Positions 9,402 through 18,052 of a stretch of DNA of 64,000 bases are shown one piece after another. Position numbers and translations under genes: made by a program. Each line of letters begins with the position of its first letter. Positions within the stretch are counted from its first letter, which is position 1. The notes below the pieces were generated by a model. That model ran no database searches and was not told the DNA's origin. It saw only the letters and a list, made by a program, of their open reading frames with translations. Source of the stretch: Paenibacillus segetis (GTDB lineage Bacteria > Bacillota > Bacilli > Paenibacillales > Paenibacillaceae); NCBI RefSeq assembly GCF_014639155.1, contig NZ_BMFT01000001.1:930001-994000 (forward strand), written 5' to 3'.

Positions 9402-9497
9402 CTAGAACGATTCCTTGTGTGAGTGGCTGTGTAGTTTGAGCAAATTGAATGCGCCCCAAAGTGATGTTCCAATCAATCTTAAGGAGATGAATTTGAA

Positions 9498-10838
9498 ATG
9501 CCAACAGTACAAACCGTAGTAACTGCTAAGAACACGGACGAACGATTAAGTCCAAAGAACGGAATTGTATTTAAGGTAAGGGATGGGAATAATCCAGCTG
9601 ATGTAGAACTGAGACCAGAGCGAGGGTATCAGACTATGATTGGTTTTGGAGGCGCATTCACTGAATCTGCGGCGTATACGTTGTCGCGAATGAGCCCAGC
9701 GAAACGAGCGGAGGTCATTCATCGTTATTTTCACCCTGTAGAGGGACTCGGTTACAGCATGGGGCGCGTGCATATTCATAGCTGCGATTTTTCCTTAGGA
9801 AACTATTCCTATGTTGAAGACAACGATACGGAATTAGCTACATTTGATATTTCTCATGAGTATAAGTGGGTGATGCCACTTATTAAGGACGCCATGAAAG
9901 TAAGAGGTGGAGAATTGACGATGCTGGCTTCTCCGTGGAGCCCTCCTGCATGGATGAAGACCAACGGTGAGATGAATAATGGTGGATCACTAAGACCAGA
10001 ATATGGGGATGTCTGGGCACGTTATTACACCAAGTTCATTGAAGCATACCGTAAGGAAGGAATACCAATCTGGGCAGTTTCGGTTCAGAATGAGCCAGCC
10101 GCAGTTCAGACATGGGACTCTTGTATATACAGCGCAGAAGAAGAACGCGATTTTGTGAAGAATCATCTCGGTCCAGTGATGCACCAAGCAGGCCTGGAAG
10201 ATGTGAACATCATCATCTGGGATCACAACCGCGATATTATGGTGGAACGCGCATCGGTCGTGTTATCTGATCCTGAGGCAGCGAAATATGTTTGGGGGAC
10301 GGGCATTCACTGGTATGTCAGCGAGGATTTTGAGAATGTAGGTAAGGTTCATGACCTCTTCCCTGATAAGCATTTGTTGTTCACTGAGGGCTGTCAAGAA
10401 GGCGGCGTGAAGCTGGGCGAATGGTTTACAGGTGAACGCTACGGACGAAATATGATAGGCGATCTGAATCAATGGACGGAAGGTTATCTGGATTGGAATC
10501 TTGTACTCGATGAGACAGGAGGTCCAAATCATGTAGGTAATCTATGCGATGCACCGATTATTGCAGACACGACTACGGATGAGGTTCATTACAATAGCTC
10601 TTACTATTATATTGGTCATTTCAGTAAATTTATTGCTCCCGGTGCAGTACGTATCGGCTTAGAATCCGAAAATTCAGGCATTCTGTCCACTGCATTCCGG
10701 AATCCAGACGGAAGTATTGCTGTTGTACTGATGAATGAAAGTGAGGAAGATCGCAGTGTCACTCTAGGCTTGGGAGAACAAATTGCTTCCTGCCAGCTGA
10801 CAGCGCATTCTATCGTAACGCATCTTATTTCTGAATAA
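9498..10838 (+). CDS. GH30 beta-glucosidase/glucosylceramidase-type hydrolase, cytoplasmic
   Basis: A 446-residue enzyme of glycoside hydrolase family 30. Visible hallmarks are the FGGAFTES segment near residue 50, ASPWSPPAWMKTNG (145-158), acid/base Glu199 in VQNEPA and nucleophile Glu297 in FTEGCQE. The C-terminal beta-sandwich ends in VVLMNESEED and related strands. Family members act on beta-1,6-glucan, glucosylceramide or xylan. There is no signal peptide, so it should act inside the cell on imported oligosaccharides. It is preceded by AAGGAG and the 34-bp palindrome and followed after 22 bases by a large phosphorylase, with which it is probably co-transcribed. The linkage specificity is not resolved. 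Confidence 0.9.
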   Translation: MPTVQTVVTAKNTDERLSPKNGIVFKVRDGNNPADVELRPERGYQTMIGFGGAFTESAAYTLSRMSPAKRAEVIHRYFHPVEGLGYSMGRVHIHSCDFSLGNYSYVEDNDTELATFDISHEYKWVMPLIKDAMKVRGGELTMLASPWSPPAWMKTNGEMNNGGSLRPEYGDVWARYYTKFIEAYRKEGIPIWAVSVQNEPAAVQTWDSCIYSAEEERDFVKNHLGPVMHQAGLEDVNIIIWDHNRDIMVERASVVLSDPEAAKYVWGTGIHWYVSEDFENVGKVHDLFPDKHLLFTEGCQEGGVKLGEWFTGERYGRNMIGDLNQWTEGYLDWNLVLDETGGPNHVGNLCDAPIIADTTTDEVHYNSSYYYIGHFSKFIAPGAVRIGLESENSGILSTAFRNPDGSIAVVLMNESEEDRSVTLGLGEQIASCQLTAHSIVTHLISE

Positions 10839-10860
10839 AACAACATGAGGAGGAATTGAC

Positions 10861-13800
10861 ATGAGTAACTATTATTTTGAATCGGGCAAGTTTGTGATTG
10901 AACAATTTGACAAAGGGAAGCCATTCTCAAGCTTTCTTCCAGGGCTCGCTGGTCTAAAAGGCATACCGATGTGGTCCTTTTATGTAAACCGAGGTCAGGG
11001 GATTGCTAGTTTCGGTGTTCGCGATAAGAATTCTCCGATCATGGAATTCTCACCGGCTAACATTTCTTATAAAAATGTAGCAGAAACGGGTTTTCGGACT
11101 TTTATTAAGATCAAGGGTGAACAGGAAATCTATGAACCTTTTCAATCCGCGCGTCCTGATCAGGCGGCTAAGCGGATCATGACGATTCTACCGAACGGGC
11201 TTACGATTGAAGAAAGTCATGCTGTACATGGTTTGAAGACGACAGTTCACTATTTCATTTTGCCGAATGAGGATTATGCAGCTCTCGTTCGTCGGGTGAA
11301 GATTGAGAATATCGGTGACAAAGAGATCGATCTGGAACTGCTGGATGGCCTACCAGAGATTCTACCTTACGGGGTAGAGAATAGTGGCTACAAGGATATC
11401 GGTAATCTTTTGCGCAGCTGGATGGATGTATACAATGTCGAAAATGGCATTCCGTTCTACAAGTTACGTTCAAGTACAAGTGACGAGGCGGAGGTTAGTG
11501 AAATTACTAACGGTCATTTCTATCTATCATTTACAGGCGAGGGTGAAAAAATCTCACCGATCGTCGATTTTGAGGTGGTTTTTGGAGGTAACACATCCCT
11601 TGTCTACCCTGATCGATTTGCTGAGACAACGCTTGCTGATCTCGCAGAGCTGCCGCAATATCCAGTGAATAAAGTACCTTGCGGATTTAGCGGTGTAGCA
11701 AGAAACCTAGCTCCGGGTAAAGAATTAATCGTGAATACGTTGATCGGGCATGTCAACGACATCGACAAAATCAATAAGAAATCAGAGGCTGTATGCCGTG
11801 ATGAATATATAACTCTCAAGGCTCAGGAAGCTGCAGACCTGACGGAGGAGTTGACAGCAGACATTGCCACTCACACCTCATCAGAAATATTTGATGCTTA
11901 CTGTAAGCAGTCCTATCTCGATAATTTCCTCCGTGGAGGATACCCGTTCATTTTTGATAACGGGGGAGACGGATATGTTGTTCACTTGTATTCTCGTAAG
12001 CATGGCGACTTGGAGCGAGACTATAACTTCTTCTCACTAGCTCCAGAATACTATTCTCAGGGCAACGGGAATTTCCGTGATATGAATCAGAATCGACGGA
12101 ATGATGTGTTTTTTAACCCGAAAGTTGGCAGTTTCAATATCAAAATGTTTTATAGCTTGATTCAAGCTGACGGATATAATCCGCTGAGTGTACAAGGAAC
12201 AAGCTTTGAGGTTATGCCAGAGCATAAGGACAAGTTGAAGAACTGGATTACTGAAGGGGCTGTAGATCATCACGATGAACTTGCGAAGTTATGCAGCAGA
12301 CGCTTTACGGCTGGTGGGTTGATCAACTACATCGCTGATCATGATGTCACACTTCAAATGAGCGAACAGGAATTTTTGTCTGGCGTATTGTCCTTGTCTA
12401 AGCAGAACATTGAAGCGACCTTTGGTGAAGGGTTCTGGTCTGACCACTGGACGTACAATATGGATCTGGTTGAGGGTTATCTGGAAATATTCCCTGACAA
12501 GAAGCATGAGCTTCTCTTTGGAGATGAGACATATGCCTTCTATGATAGTCCGGCATATGTTTTGCCTCGCAGTGAGAAATATGTTATTAGCCAAGGCAAG
12601 GTACGGCAATATGGTGCGCTCTTGGAAGATGAAGAGAAGCTGCACAAGTTGAACCGGAAAGCAGGAAATACAGAATGGCTTCGTACTGAAGGTGGCTATG
12701 GCAGTATTTATTACAGTAATCTGTTCGTGAAAATGGTGTCGTTAGCGTTGAACAAGTTTGCTACCTTGGATCCTTACGGTATGGGTGTTGAGATGGAAGG
12801 GAACAAGCCGGGCTGGAACGATGCTATGAACGGCTTGCCAGGATTATTTGGTTCCGGAATGAGCGAGACTTTCGAATTGAAGCGGATGGTTGTCTTCTTG
12901 TTAGAAGCTCTAAAAGATTCAGAAACCGAAGATGCGACTGTGAAGCTGCCTGAGGAAATGGTGCAGTTGCTAAATCAAGTATACGACCATGTAACCTCAG
13001 CATTAGCAGGTGATCTTGCACAGTTCCGTTACTGGGATATGGTGGCTTCTGCGAGGGAGGGCTATCGCGCAAGTATTCGTTTTGGCATCACAGGGAATCA
13101 ATCTGAGGTGACACTAGCGTATATCCGCGAGGCATTCTCCCAGTTCCTTGTCAAAATCGATGAAGGAATAAAGAAAGCGGTAGAGCTGGGCAACGGAATT
13201 GCTCCTACTTATTTTCGCTTTGAAGCAACACGCTTCCAGCCAGTGACTGATGCAGCTGGTCATCCAGTGATCAGTGGCTATGGTCTGCCGAAAGCTATCG
13301 TAGAAGAGTTTGAAGTCTTTGCATTACCTTATTTCCTGGAAGGACCAACTCGTTGGTTGAAGACGTTAAAAGATCCTGTACAGGCGAAGAAGATTTACAA
13401 CACGATCAAAACGACGGGGCTCTACGATCCCACAACGTCAATGTATCAAACGTCCAGCAGTCTCGAAGGAGAGTCACCTGAAATCGGACGGATGCGCGCT
13501 TTCACACCAGGTTGGCTAGAACGGGAATCGAACTTCCTGCATATGTCCTACAAATATTTACTTGAGTTGTTGAAATCAGGGCTCTATGAAGAATTTTACG
13601 GAGAGATGAAGACTTCACTCGTTCCATTCCTTGACCCAGCTGTTTATGGACGTAGTACTTTAGAGAATTCTTCGTTTATTGCTACCGGGGGCAATCCGGA
13701 TCCTGGGACTCACGGAAGAGGTTTTGTCGCTAGACTCAGCGGGTCAACTGCGGAATTCCTCAGTATGTGGAGAACGATGATGGCTGGAAAATCGGTGTTC

Positions 13801-14088
13801 ACTGTAGTGGACGAAGAGTTAACGTTATCCTTGGCGCCGATTCTACCTGGTTGGTTATTTGATGAACAAGGAAAAGTCTCATTTACCTTCCTTGGTGGTA
13901 CTGAAGTGACGTATCATAACCCGCGGCGAGTCGATACCTTCGGAGCAGAAGGAGCAGTAATTCGGAGCCTGAAGCTTGTATACCGTGATGGAACGGCAGT
14001 AGGAAGTTCTGGAGGGCTGCTACGTGGTGAAGCTGCTGAAGCTCTACGTCGTGGAGAGATTGCTTCAATCGAAGCTGAACTGGAGTAA
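10861..14088 (+). CDS. Large glycoside phosphorylase (GH94/GH149/GH161 type; beta-1,3-glucan phosphorylase candidate)
   Basis: A 1075-residue cytoplasmic protein with a strong AGGAGG site upstream. The N-terminal half is a beta-sandwich region. The middle to C-terminal half has the (alpha/alpha)6 features of inverting phosphorylases, including PGWNDAMNGLPG with the expected catalytic Asp654 and a GGYGSIYYSNL segment. GH94 cellobiose phosphorylases are nearer 800 residues; this length fits the longer GH149/GH161 beta-1,3-glucan phosphorylases, and a GH161 enzyme is known from Paenibacillus polymyxa. The inferred reaction is phosphorolysis of beta-glucan oligosaccharides to glucose 1-phosphate. 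The pairing with GH30 fits mixed beta-1,3/1,6-glucan use. Exact family placement is my inference. Confidence 0.72.
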   Translation: MSNYYFESGKFVIEQFDKGKPFSSFLPGLAGLKGIPMWSFYVNRGQGIASFGVRDKNSPIMEFSPANISYKNVAETGFRTFIKIKGEQEIYEPFQSARPDQAAKRIMTILPNGLTIEESHAVHGLKTTVHYFILPNEDYAALVRRVKIENIGDKEIDLELLDGLPEILPYGVENSGYKDIGNLLRSWMDVYNVENGIPFYKLRSSTSDEAEVSEITNGHFYLSFTGEGEKISPIVDFEVVFGGNTSLVYPDRFAETTLADLAELPQYPVNKVPCGFSGVARNLAPGKELIVNTLIGHVNDIDKINKKSEAVCRDEYITLKAQEAADLTEELTADIATHTSSEIFDAYCKQSYLDNFLRGGYPFIFDNGGDGYVVHLYSRKHGDLERDYNFFSLAPEYYSQGNGNFRDMNQNRRNDVFFNPKVGSFNIKMFYSLIQADGYNPLSVQGTSFEVMPEHKDKLKNWITEGAVDHHDELAKLCSRRFTAGGLINYIADHDVTLQMSEQEFLSGVLSLSKQNIEATFGEGFWSDHWTYNMDLVEGYLEIFPDKKHELLFGDETYAFYDSPAYVLPRSEKYVISQGKVRQYGALLEDEEKLHKLNRKAGNTEWLRTEGGYGSIYYSNLFVKMVSLALNKFATLDPYGMGVEMEGNKPGWNDAMNGLPGLFGSGMSETFELKRMVVFLLEALKDSETEDATVKLPEEMVQLLNQVYDHVTSALAGDLAQFRYWDMVASAREGYRASIRFGITGNQSEVTLAYIREAFSQFLVKIDEGIKKAVELGNGIAPTYFRFEATRFQPVTDAAGHPVISGYGLPKAIVEEFEVFALPYFLEGPTRWLKTLKDPVQAKKIYNTIKTTGLYDPTTSMYQTSSSLEGESPEIGRMRAFTPGWLERESNFLHMSYKYLLELLKSGLYEEFYGEMKTSLVPFLDPAVYGRSTLENSSFIATGGNPDPGTHGRGFVARLSGSTAEFLSMWRTMMAGKSVFTVVDEELTLSLAPILPGWLFDEQGKVSFTFLGGTEVTYHNPRRVDTFGAEGAVIRSLKLVYRDGTAVGSSGGLLRGEAAEALRRGEIASIEAELE

Positions 14089-14282
14089 ATTGTTAGGGTA
14101 AATGGCAGTGAGGAGGAGTTTGGCATTATGGGTCACGGTCGTATGTAGAGCGTGACCCGAAAAATGGTGCCTACCATACGAAATATGAAGCCTTACGGGC
14201 GTAGGTGAAAGCTCATACAATAAATGTATAGATGATGTATACGCTTTTATGAGCTGACAGAAAGAGCATGGAGGTCCATACG
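14089..14282 (+). other. Leader region before ABC importer 1 with hairpin and tiny possible ORF
   Basis: 194 bases without a full gene. AGGAGGAG (14111-14118) precedes an ATG at 14128 that opens only a six-codon frame (MGHGRM, stop at 14146-14148). A perfect 8-bp stem GGGTCACG/CGTGACCC (14130-14158) overlaps it and has no T tail. It may be an RNA stabiliser, a processing point or a leader-peptide element; it may also be chance. Confidence 0.35.
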
Positions 14283-15266
14283 ATGGAAAACAAAAGAAGC
14301 CCCGAAGTGGGGACGAGTTTAACACCAATGCTGCCTATGAACGTAAAATCCTCCTCACGTCGTTCACTCTGGAGAAGATTTATTGCCCAACGACATTTGC
14401 AAGTGATGGCACTACTAGGTGTAGCTTGGATGATAATTTTCAATTACATTCCGATGTATGGAATTATCATTGCTTTTAAGGAATTCAATATTGTCAAAGC
14501 CATTTCGGAAGCACCGTGGGTGGGACTTACTCACTTTAAGGAGTTTCTGCAAGACGACAATCTTCCAAATGTGATTAGAAATACGCTAGGTATCAGTTTG
14601 ATTAAGCTGTGTATCGGTTTTCCACTGCCGATCATATTCGCACTTTTTCTTAATGAAGTTCGTTCCGTAAGGTACAAAAAGGCGATTCAGACGATTTCGT
14701 ACTTACCACACTTTCTCTCATGGGTAGTACTTGGTGGGATATTGGCTACATGGCTTGCTGATGTAGGTATTATCAACCACATCCTGCAAGCGCTTCATCT
14801 CATCGATGAGCCGATTTCCTATCTAGCCGAACCAAAGTACTTCTGGACCATCATTATATCCTCGGATATTTGGAAGGAACTTGGTTGGTCTGCGATCATC
14901 TATCTGGCTGCGATATCTGGGGTATCACCAGATATGTATGAAGCGGCAACGATTGACGGTGCAGGACGGTTTCAGAAAATGTGGTATGTTACCCTACCAG
15001 CGATCAAATCTACCATTAGCATTCTCTTTATTCTCGCAGTCAGTGGTGTATTGAGTTCTAATTTCGATCAGATTCTGGTGCTACGTAACTCATTAAATGA
15101 TAGTGCTAGTAATGTCATTGACTACTATGTCTACCAAACAGGTATTCTATCAGGCCGGTTCTCTTATTCTGCCGCTGTTGGTCTGATCAAATCAGTTATC
15201 ACCCTTATTTTGCTGCTTATTGCTAACAAAGTATCTCAAAAAATTAATGACACATCGCTGTTTTAG
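14283..15266 (+). CDS. ABC sugar transporter permease (LplB-like), importer 1
   Basis: About 327 residues. I place the start at ATG 14283 because GGAGGT (14270-14275) sits seven bases upstream; the in-frame ATG at 14268 overlaps that site. Six membrane segments are visible, and the binding-protein-dependent permease EAA loop is 'YEAATIDGAGRFQKMWYVTLP'. It resembles LplB-type permeases that import oligosaccharides. It heads a three-gene set (this gene, a second permease, a solute-binding lipoprotein) without an ATPase, so a shared MsmX-type ATPase elsewhere is likely. Its position after the GH30 and phosphorylase genes suggests beta-glucan oligosaccharides as cargo. Confidence 0.92.
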   Translation: MENKRSPEVGTSLTPMLPMNVKSSSRRSLWRRFIAQRHLQVMALLGVAWMIIFNYIPMYGIIIAFKEFNIVKAISEAPWVGLTHFKEFLQDDNLPNVIRNTLGISLIKLCIGFPLPIIFALFLNEVRSVRYKKAIQTISYLPHFLSWVVLGGILATWLADVGIINHILQALHLIDEPISYLAEPKYFWTIIISSDIWKELGWSAIIYLAAISGVSPDMYEAATIDGAGRFQKMWYVTLPAIKSTISILFILAVSGVLSSNFDQILVLRNSLNDSASNVIDYYVYQTGILSGRFSYSAAVGLIKSVITLILLLIANKVSQKINDTSLF

Positions 15267-15284
15267 GATAAGGGGGACCTATAC

Positions 15285-16175
15285 ATGTTTGCTATAAAGC
15301 GCAAAACAAAGGGAGAAGCTATATTTGATATCATCAACAATTTCGGTATGTTATGCATTTGTTTCTTAACTCTATACCCGATCTGGTACGTACTGGTTAA
15401 CGCCTTTAATAATGGTAACGACGCAATGCTAGGAGGAATCTATTGGTGGCCACGAATGTTTACCTTGGAGAACTTTAAGGCGGTCTTCGCTAGTCCCGGC
15501 ATTATGCAAGCCATGTGGATTACAGTTGCCAAGACAGCAATCGGTACGGTTGCCCATGTATTATTTACAGCAATGGTAGCCTATGCTTATTCTCGTAAAG
15601 GACTAATCGGCGGTAAATTTTACATTTTACTAGGTACAATCACTATGATCTTTAGTGGAGGGCTCATTCCAGGCTTTCTACTCATTAGAAATTTGCATAT
15701 GCTAGATAATTTCCTGGTATACATTATTCCGTTTATGTTTAGCTTTTTCGACCTCATCATATTCATGACCTTCTTCCGTGAAATCCCTGAGGGTTTGGAG
15801 GAGGCGGCTCGGATCGATGGCGCAAATGATTGGTCTATCTTTCTAAGAGTCGTGCTACCCGTGTCAATGCCTGTTATAGCTACCATTGCGTTGTTCCACG
15901 GCGTATTTCAATGGAATGATTATTTTACAGGTATGATTTACATCAACAATGAGAATCTGCAACCAATTCAAACCTATCTGTTCCGTGTTGTGGCGCAGTC
16001 TAGTTCCAATCAGATGATGGTTGCTGTTCAGGGTAGTGCCATTAACAGAACAGTAACATCACAGTCGATCAAGCTGGCCACTATGGTGGTCACAACGCTC
16101 CCAATTGTATTCGTATATCCGTTCCTGCAACGATATTTTGTCAAAGGAATGATGATTGGATCGATCAAGGGTTGA
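15285..16175 (+). CDS. ABC sugar transporter permease (YtcP/LplC-like), importer 1
   Basis: A 296-residue inner-membrane permease with six hydrophobic segments and the EAA motif 'LEEAARIDGANDWSIFLRVVLP'. It pairs with the preceding LplB-like permease to form the channel. It starts 18 bases after that gene with AAGGGGGACC upstream, so the two are co-transcribed. The C-terminal 'YPFLQRYFVKGMMIGSIKG' is typical of the YtcP/LplC subgroup. Confidence 0.92.
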   Translation: MFAIKRKTKGEAIFDIINNFGMLCICFLTLYPIWYVLVNAFNNGNDAMLGGIYWWPRMFTLENFKAVFASPGIMQAMWITVAKTAIGTVAHVLFTAMVAYAYSRKGLIGGKFYILLGTITMIFSGGLIPGFLLIRNLHMLDNFLVYIIPFMFSFFDLIIFMTFFREIPEGLEEAARIDGANDWSIFLRVVLPVSMPVIATIALFHGVFQWNDYFTGMIYINNENLQPIQTYLFRVVAQSSSNQMMVAVQGSAINRTVTSQSIKLATMVVTTLPIVFVYPFLQRYFVKGMMIGSIKG

Positions 16176-16212
16176 TTTGGAAAATAGGTTGTTATGCAGA
16201 TCAAGGTAGCTC

Positions 16213-16239
16213 CTCCAGCCGTATAAGGCGGTCCTGGAG
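16213..16239 (+). other. Intercistronic hairpin before the binding-protein gene
   Basis: CTCCAG and CTGGAG pair around an inner CCG/CGG pair, in the 108-base gap between permease and binding-protein genes. There is no T run. Such hairpins often stabilise the downstream mRNA so that more binding protein is made; that role is inferred here. Confidence 0.4.
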
Positions 16240-16283
16240 TTATAACTTATATATTAATCATTCTAAGAAGAGGGGTAAGAAGA

Positions 16284-17969
16284 ATGGGTAGAAACAGCAA
16301 GCCGATGAAGACATTGATGATGTTATTGGCAGTAATCATGGTATTGTCATTAGCTGCATGCGGCGGGAATAGCAAGACTAACGAAGGAAAGGCAAACGAT
16401 GGAAAGTCATCAAATACGGCAGCTAATGCAGAGCCAACTGCAGCAGCACCGTCGGCTGATGAGCCAGGTTGGAAATCTGACACTTCGCCGATCACATTTG
16501 ATTGGTACCTGAATTTCGCTTGGTTTCCAAATAAATGGGGCGTTGATCCGACCTCCCAATATATTACCAAAAAAACCGGCGTTGATATTAACTTCATCGT
16601 TCCTGCAGGTAACGAAAATGAGAAGTTGAACACCCTGATCGCTTCAGGTAAGTTGCCTGACTTCATTACACTTGGATTTTGGGAAGATGCCGTCAAGAAA
16701 ATGATCGAAGGAGATCTTGTACTTCCGCTCAATAAGTTGGCTGAAGAATATGATCCATACTTCTTCAAAGTATCTGATGCCGACAAATTGGGTTGGAATA
16801 CACAAGATGACGGCAATGTTTACGCTTATCCTAACTCTTCCTCTTCTCCAGCCGATTATAAGAAATATGGAGAAAATTATGTCTCGAACCAAACCTTCGT
16901 TGTCCGCAAGGATATCTACGAAGCTATCGGTAGCCCTGATATGCGTACTCCGGAAGGATTCCTGAATGCGCTGAAGGCAGCAAAAGAGAAGTTCCCTGAA
17001 ATCAATGGTCAGCCAATGATTCCACTTGGTCTGCATGAATTTACCGCAACCGGTAACGATTCATTAGAAGGATATATTCAAAACTTCCTAGCGATCCCGC
17101 GTGAAAAAGATGGTAAACTATATAACCGTGAGACGGATCCAGAATATATTCGCTGGATGAAGACACTTCGTCAGGCTAACCAGGATGGATTACTTGCTAA
17201 GGATATCTTTATCGATAAACGTCCGCAAATGGAAGAAAAGATTACTCAAGGTCGCTATTTCGCTATGTTGTACCAACGTACTGACTTTGCGGCACAACTT
17301 GGCACACTATATCAGCAAGATCCGAATAAAATTTATATCGCTGTGGACGGACCAGCTAACGCAAACCTTGATGCACCACGCTTGAACGGCCCTGGTATTT
17401 CTGGCTGGACAGTAACCCTCATTTCTAAAGATGTAAAAGACAAAGCACGTGCTATCAAGTTCCTTAGTTACTTGAACAGTGAAGAAGGCAATAAAGACCT
17501 GTTCCTAGGTGAAAAAGGCGTTAGCTATGACACTATAGATGGAAAAGATCAATTTAAGCCGGAAGTGTTTGAGTTGATGAATAAGGACCGTTCGGCGTTC
17601 GACAAGCAGTATGGCTCTTCCTTTACCTTCTGGATGCTGCAAAACACAAATATCACGGATCAATGGGCACCTAAATCAGTAGAGCCTTTCAAACAGCTTG
17701 AAGACTGGACGAGAGGAAAAGCGCACAGTAACTCGGAGTTCGATCAAATTGATCCTTTAGGCAACTCTCCTGAAGGAATTATCGGTTCAAAAATTAAAGA
17801 ACTACGCGGCAAAACCTTCCCTAAGCTGTTGATGGCGTCTTCTGATGCGGAATTTGATAAACTTTGGAACGAGTATATTAACAAACAAAATGATCTAGGT
17901 CTCGATAAGTTCCAAGCTTACCAACAAGCTGAATATGAGAAGAACAAGAAGAAGCTTGGTATGGAATAA
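16284..17969 (+). CDS. ABC extracellular solute-binding lipoprotein, importer 1
   Basis: A 561-residue lipoprotein. Residues 1-26 form a signal peptide with lipobox LAAC (lipidated Cys at about 26), then a low-complexity Ser/Asn/Ala linker and a large family-1 solute-binding fold (LplA-like size class). It would catch the oligosaccharide at the membrane surface and deliver it to the two permeases encoded just upstream. It is followed by a weak terminator and then by the sensor kinase, which may read the occupied binding protein (inference). Confidence 0.92.
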   Translation: MGRNSKPMKTLMMLLAVIMVLSLAACGGNSKTNEGKANDGKSSNTAANAEPTAAAPSADEPGWKSDTSPITFDWYLNFAWFPNKWGVDPTSQYITKKTGVDINFIVPAGNENEKLNTLIASGKLPDFITLGFWEDAVKKMIEGDLVLPLNKLAEEYDPYFFKVSDADKLGWNTQDDGNVYAYPNSSSSPADYKKYGENYVSNQTFVVRKDIYEAIGSPDMRTPEGFLNALKAAKEKFPEINGQPMIPLGLHEFTATGNDSLEGYIQNFLAIPREKDGKLYNRETDPEYIRWMKTLRQANQDGLLAKDIFIDKRPQMEEKITQGRYFAMLYQRTDFAAQLGTLYQQDPNKIYIAVDGPANANLDAPRLNGPGISGWTVTLISKDVKDKARAIKFLSYLNSEEGNKDLFLGEKGVSYDTIDGKDQFKPEVFELMNKDRSAFDKQYGSSFTFWMLQNTNITDQWAPKSVEPFKQLEDWTRGKAHSNSEFDQIDPLGNSPEGIIGSKIKELRGKTFPKLLMASSDAEFDKLWNEYINKQNDLGLDKFQAYQQAEYEKNKKKLGME

Positions 17970-17987
17970 AATATGCTTTCTCAAAAC

Positions 17988-18008
17988 GCCCGCCACCCGC
18001 GGGCTTTT
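17988..18008 (+). terminator. Weak terminator-like hairpin after importer 1
   Basis: GCCCGC/GCGGGC stem with a 5-base loop but only four T afterward. It may reduce rather than abolish read-through into the kinase gene. Confidence 0.5.
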
Positions 18009-18052
18009 GGGCTATCTATCAAATAGAATTACAGCGAGGTGGACATTACAGC

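Noticed and set aside
9004-9504. Antisense open frame of 166 codons overlapping the LacI-type gene
   Set aside because: Lies over a gene with unmistakable family motifs and has no ribosome site or recognisable domain.
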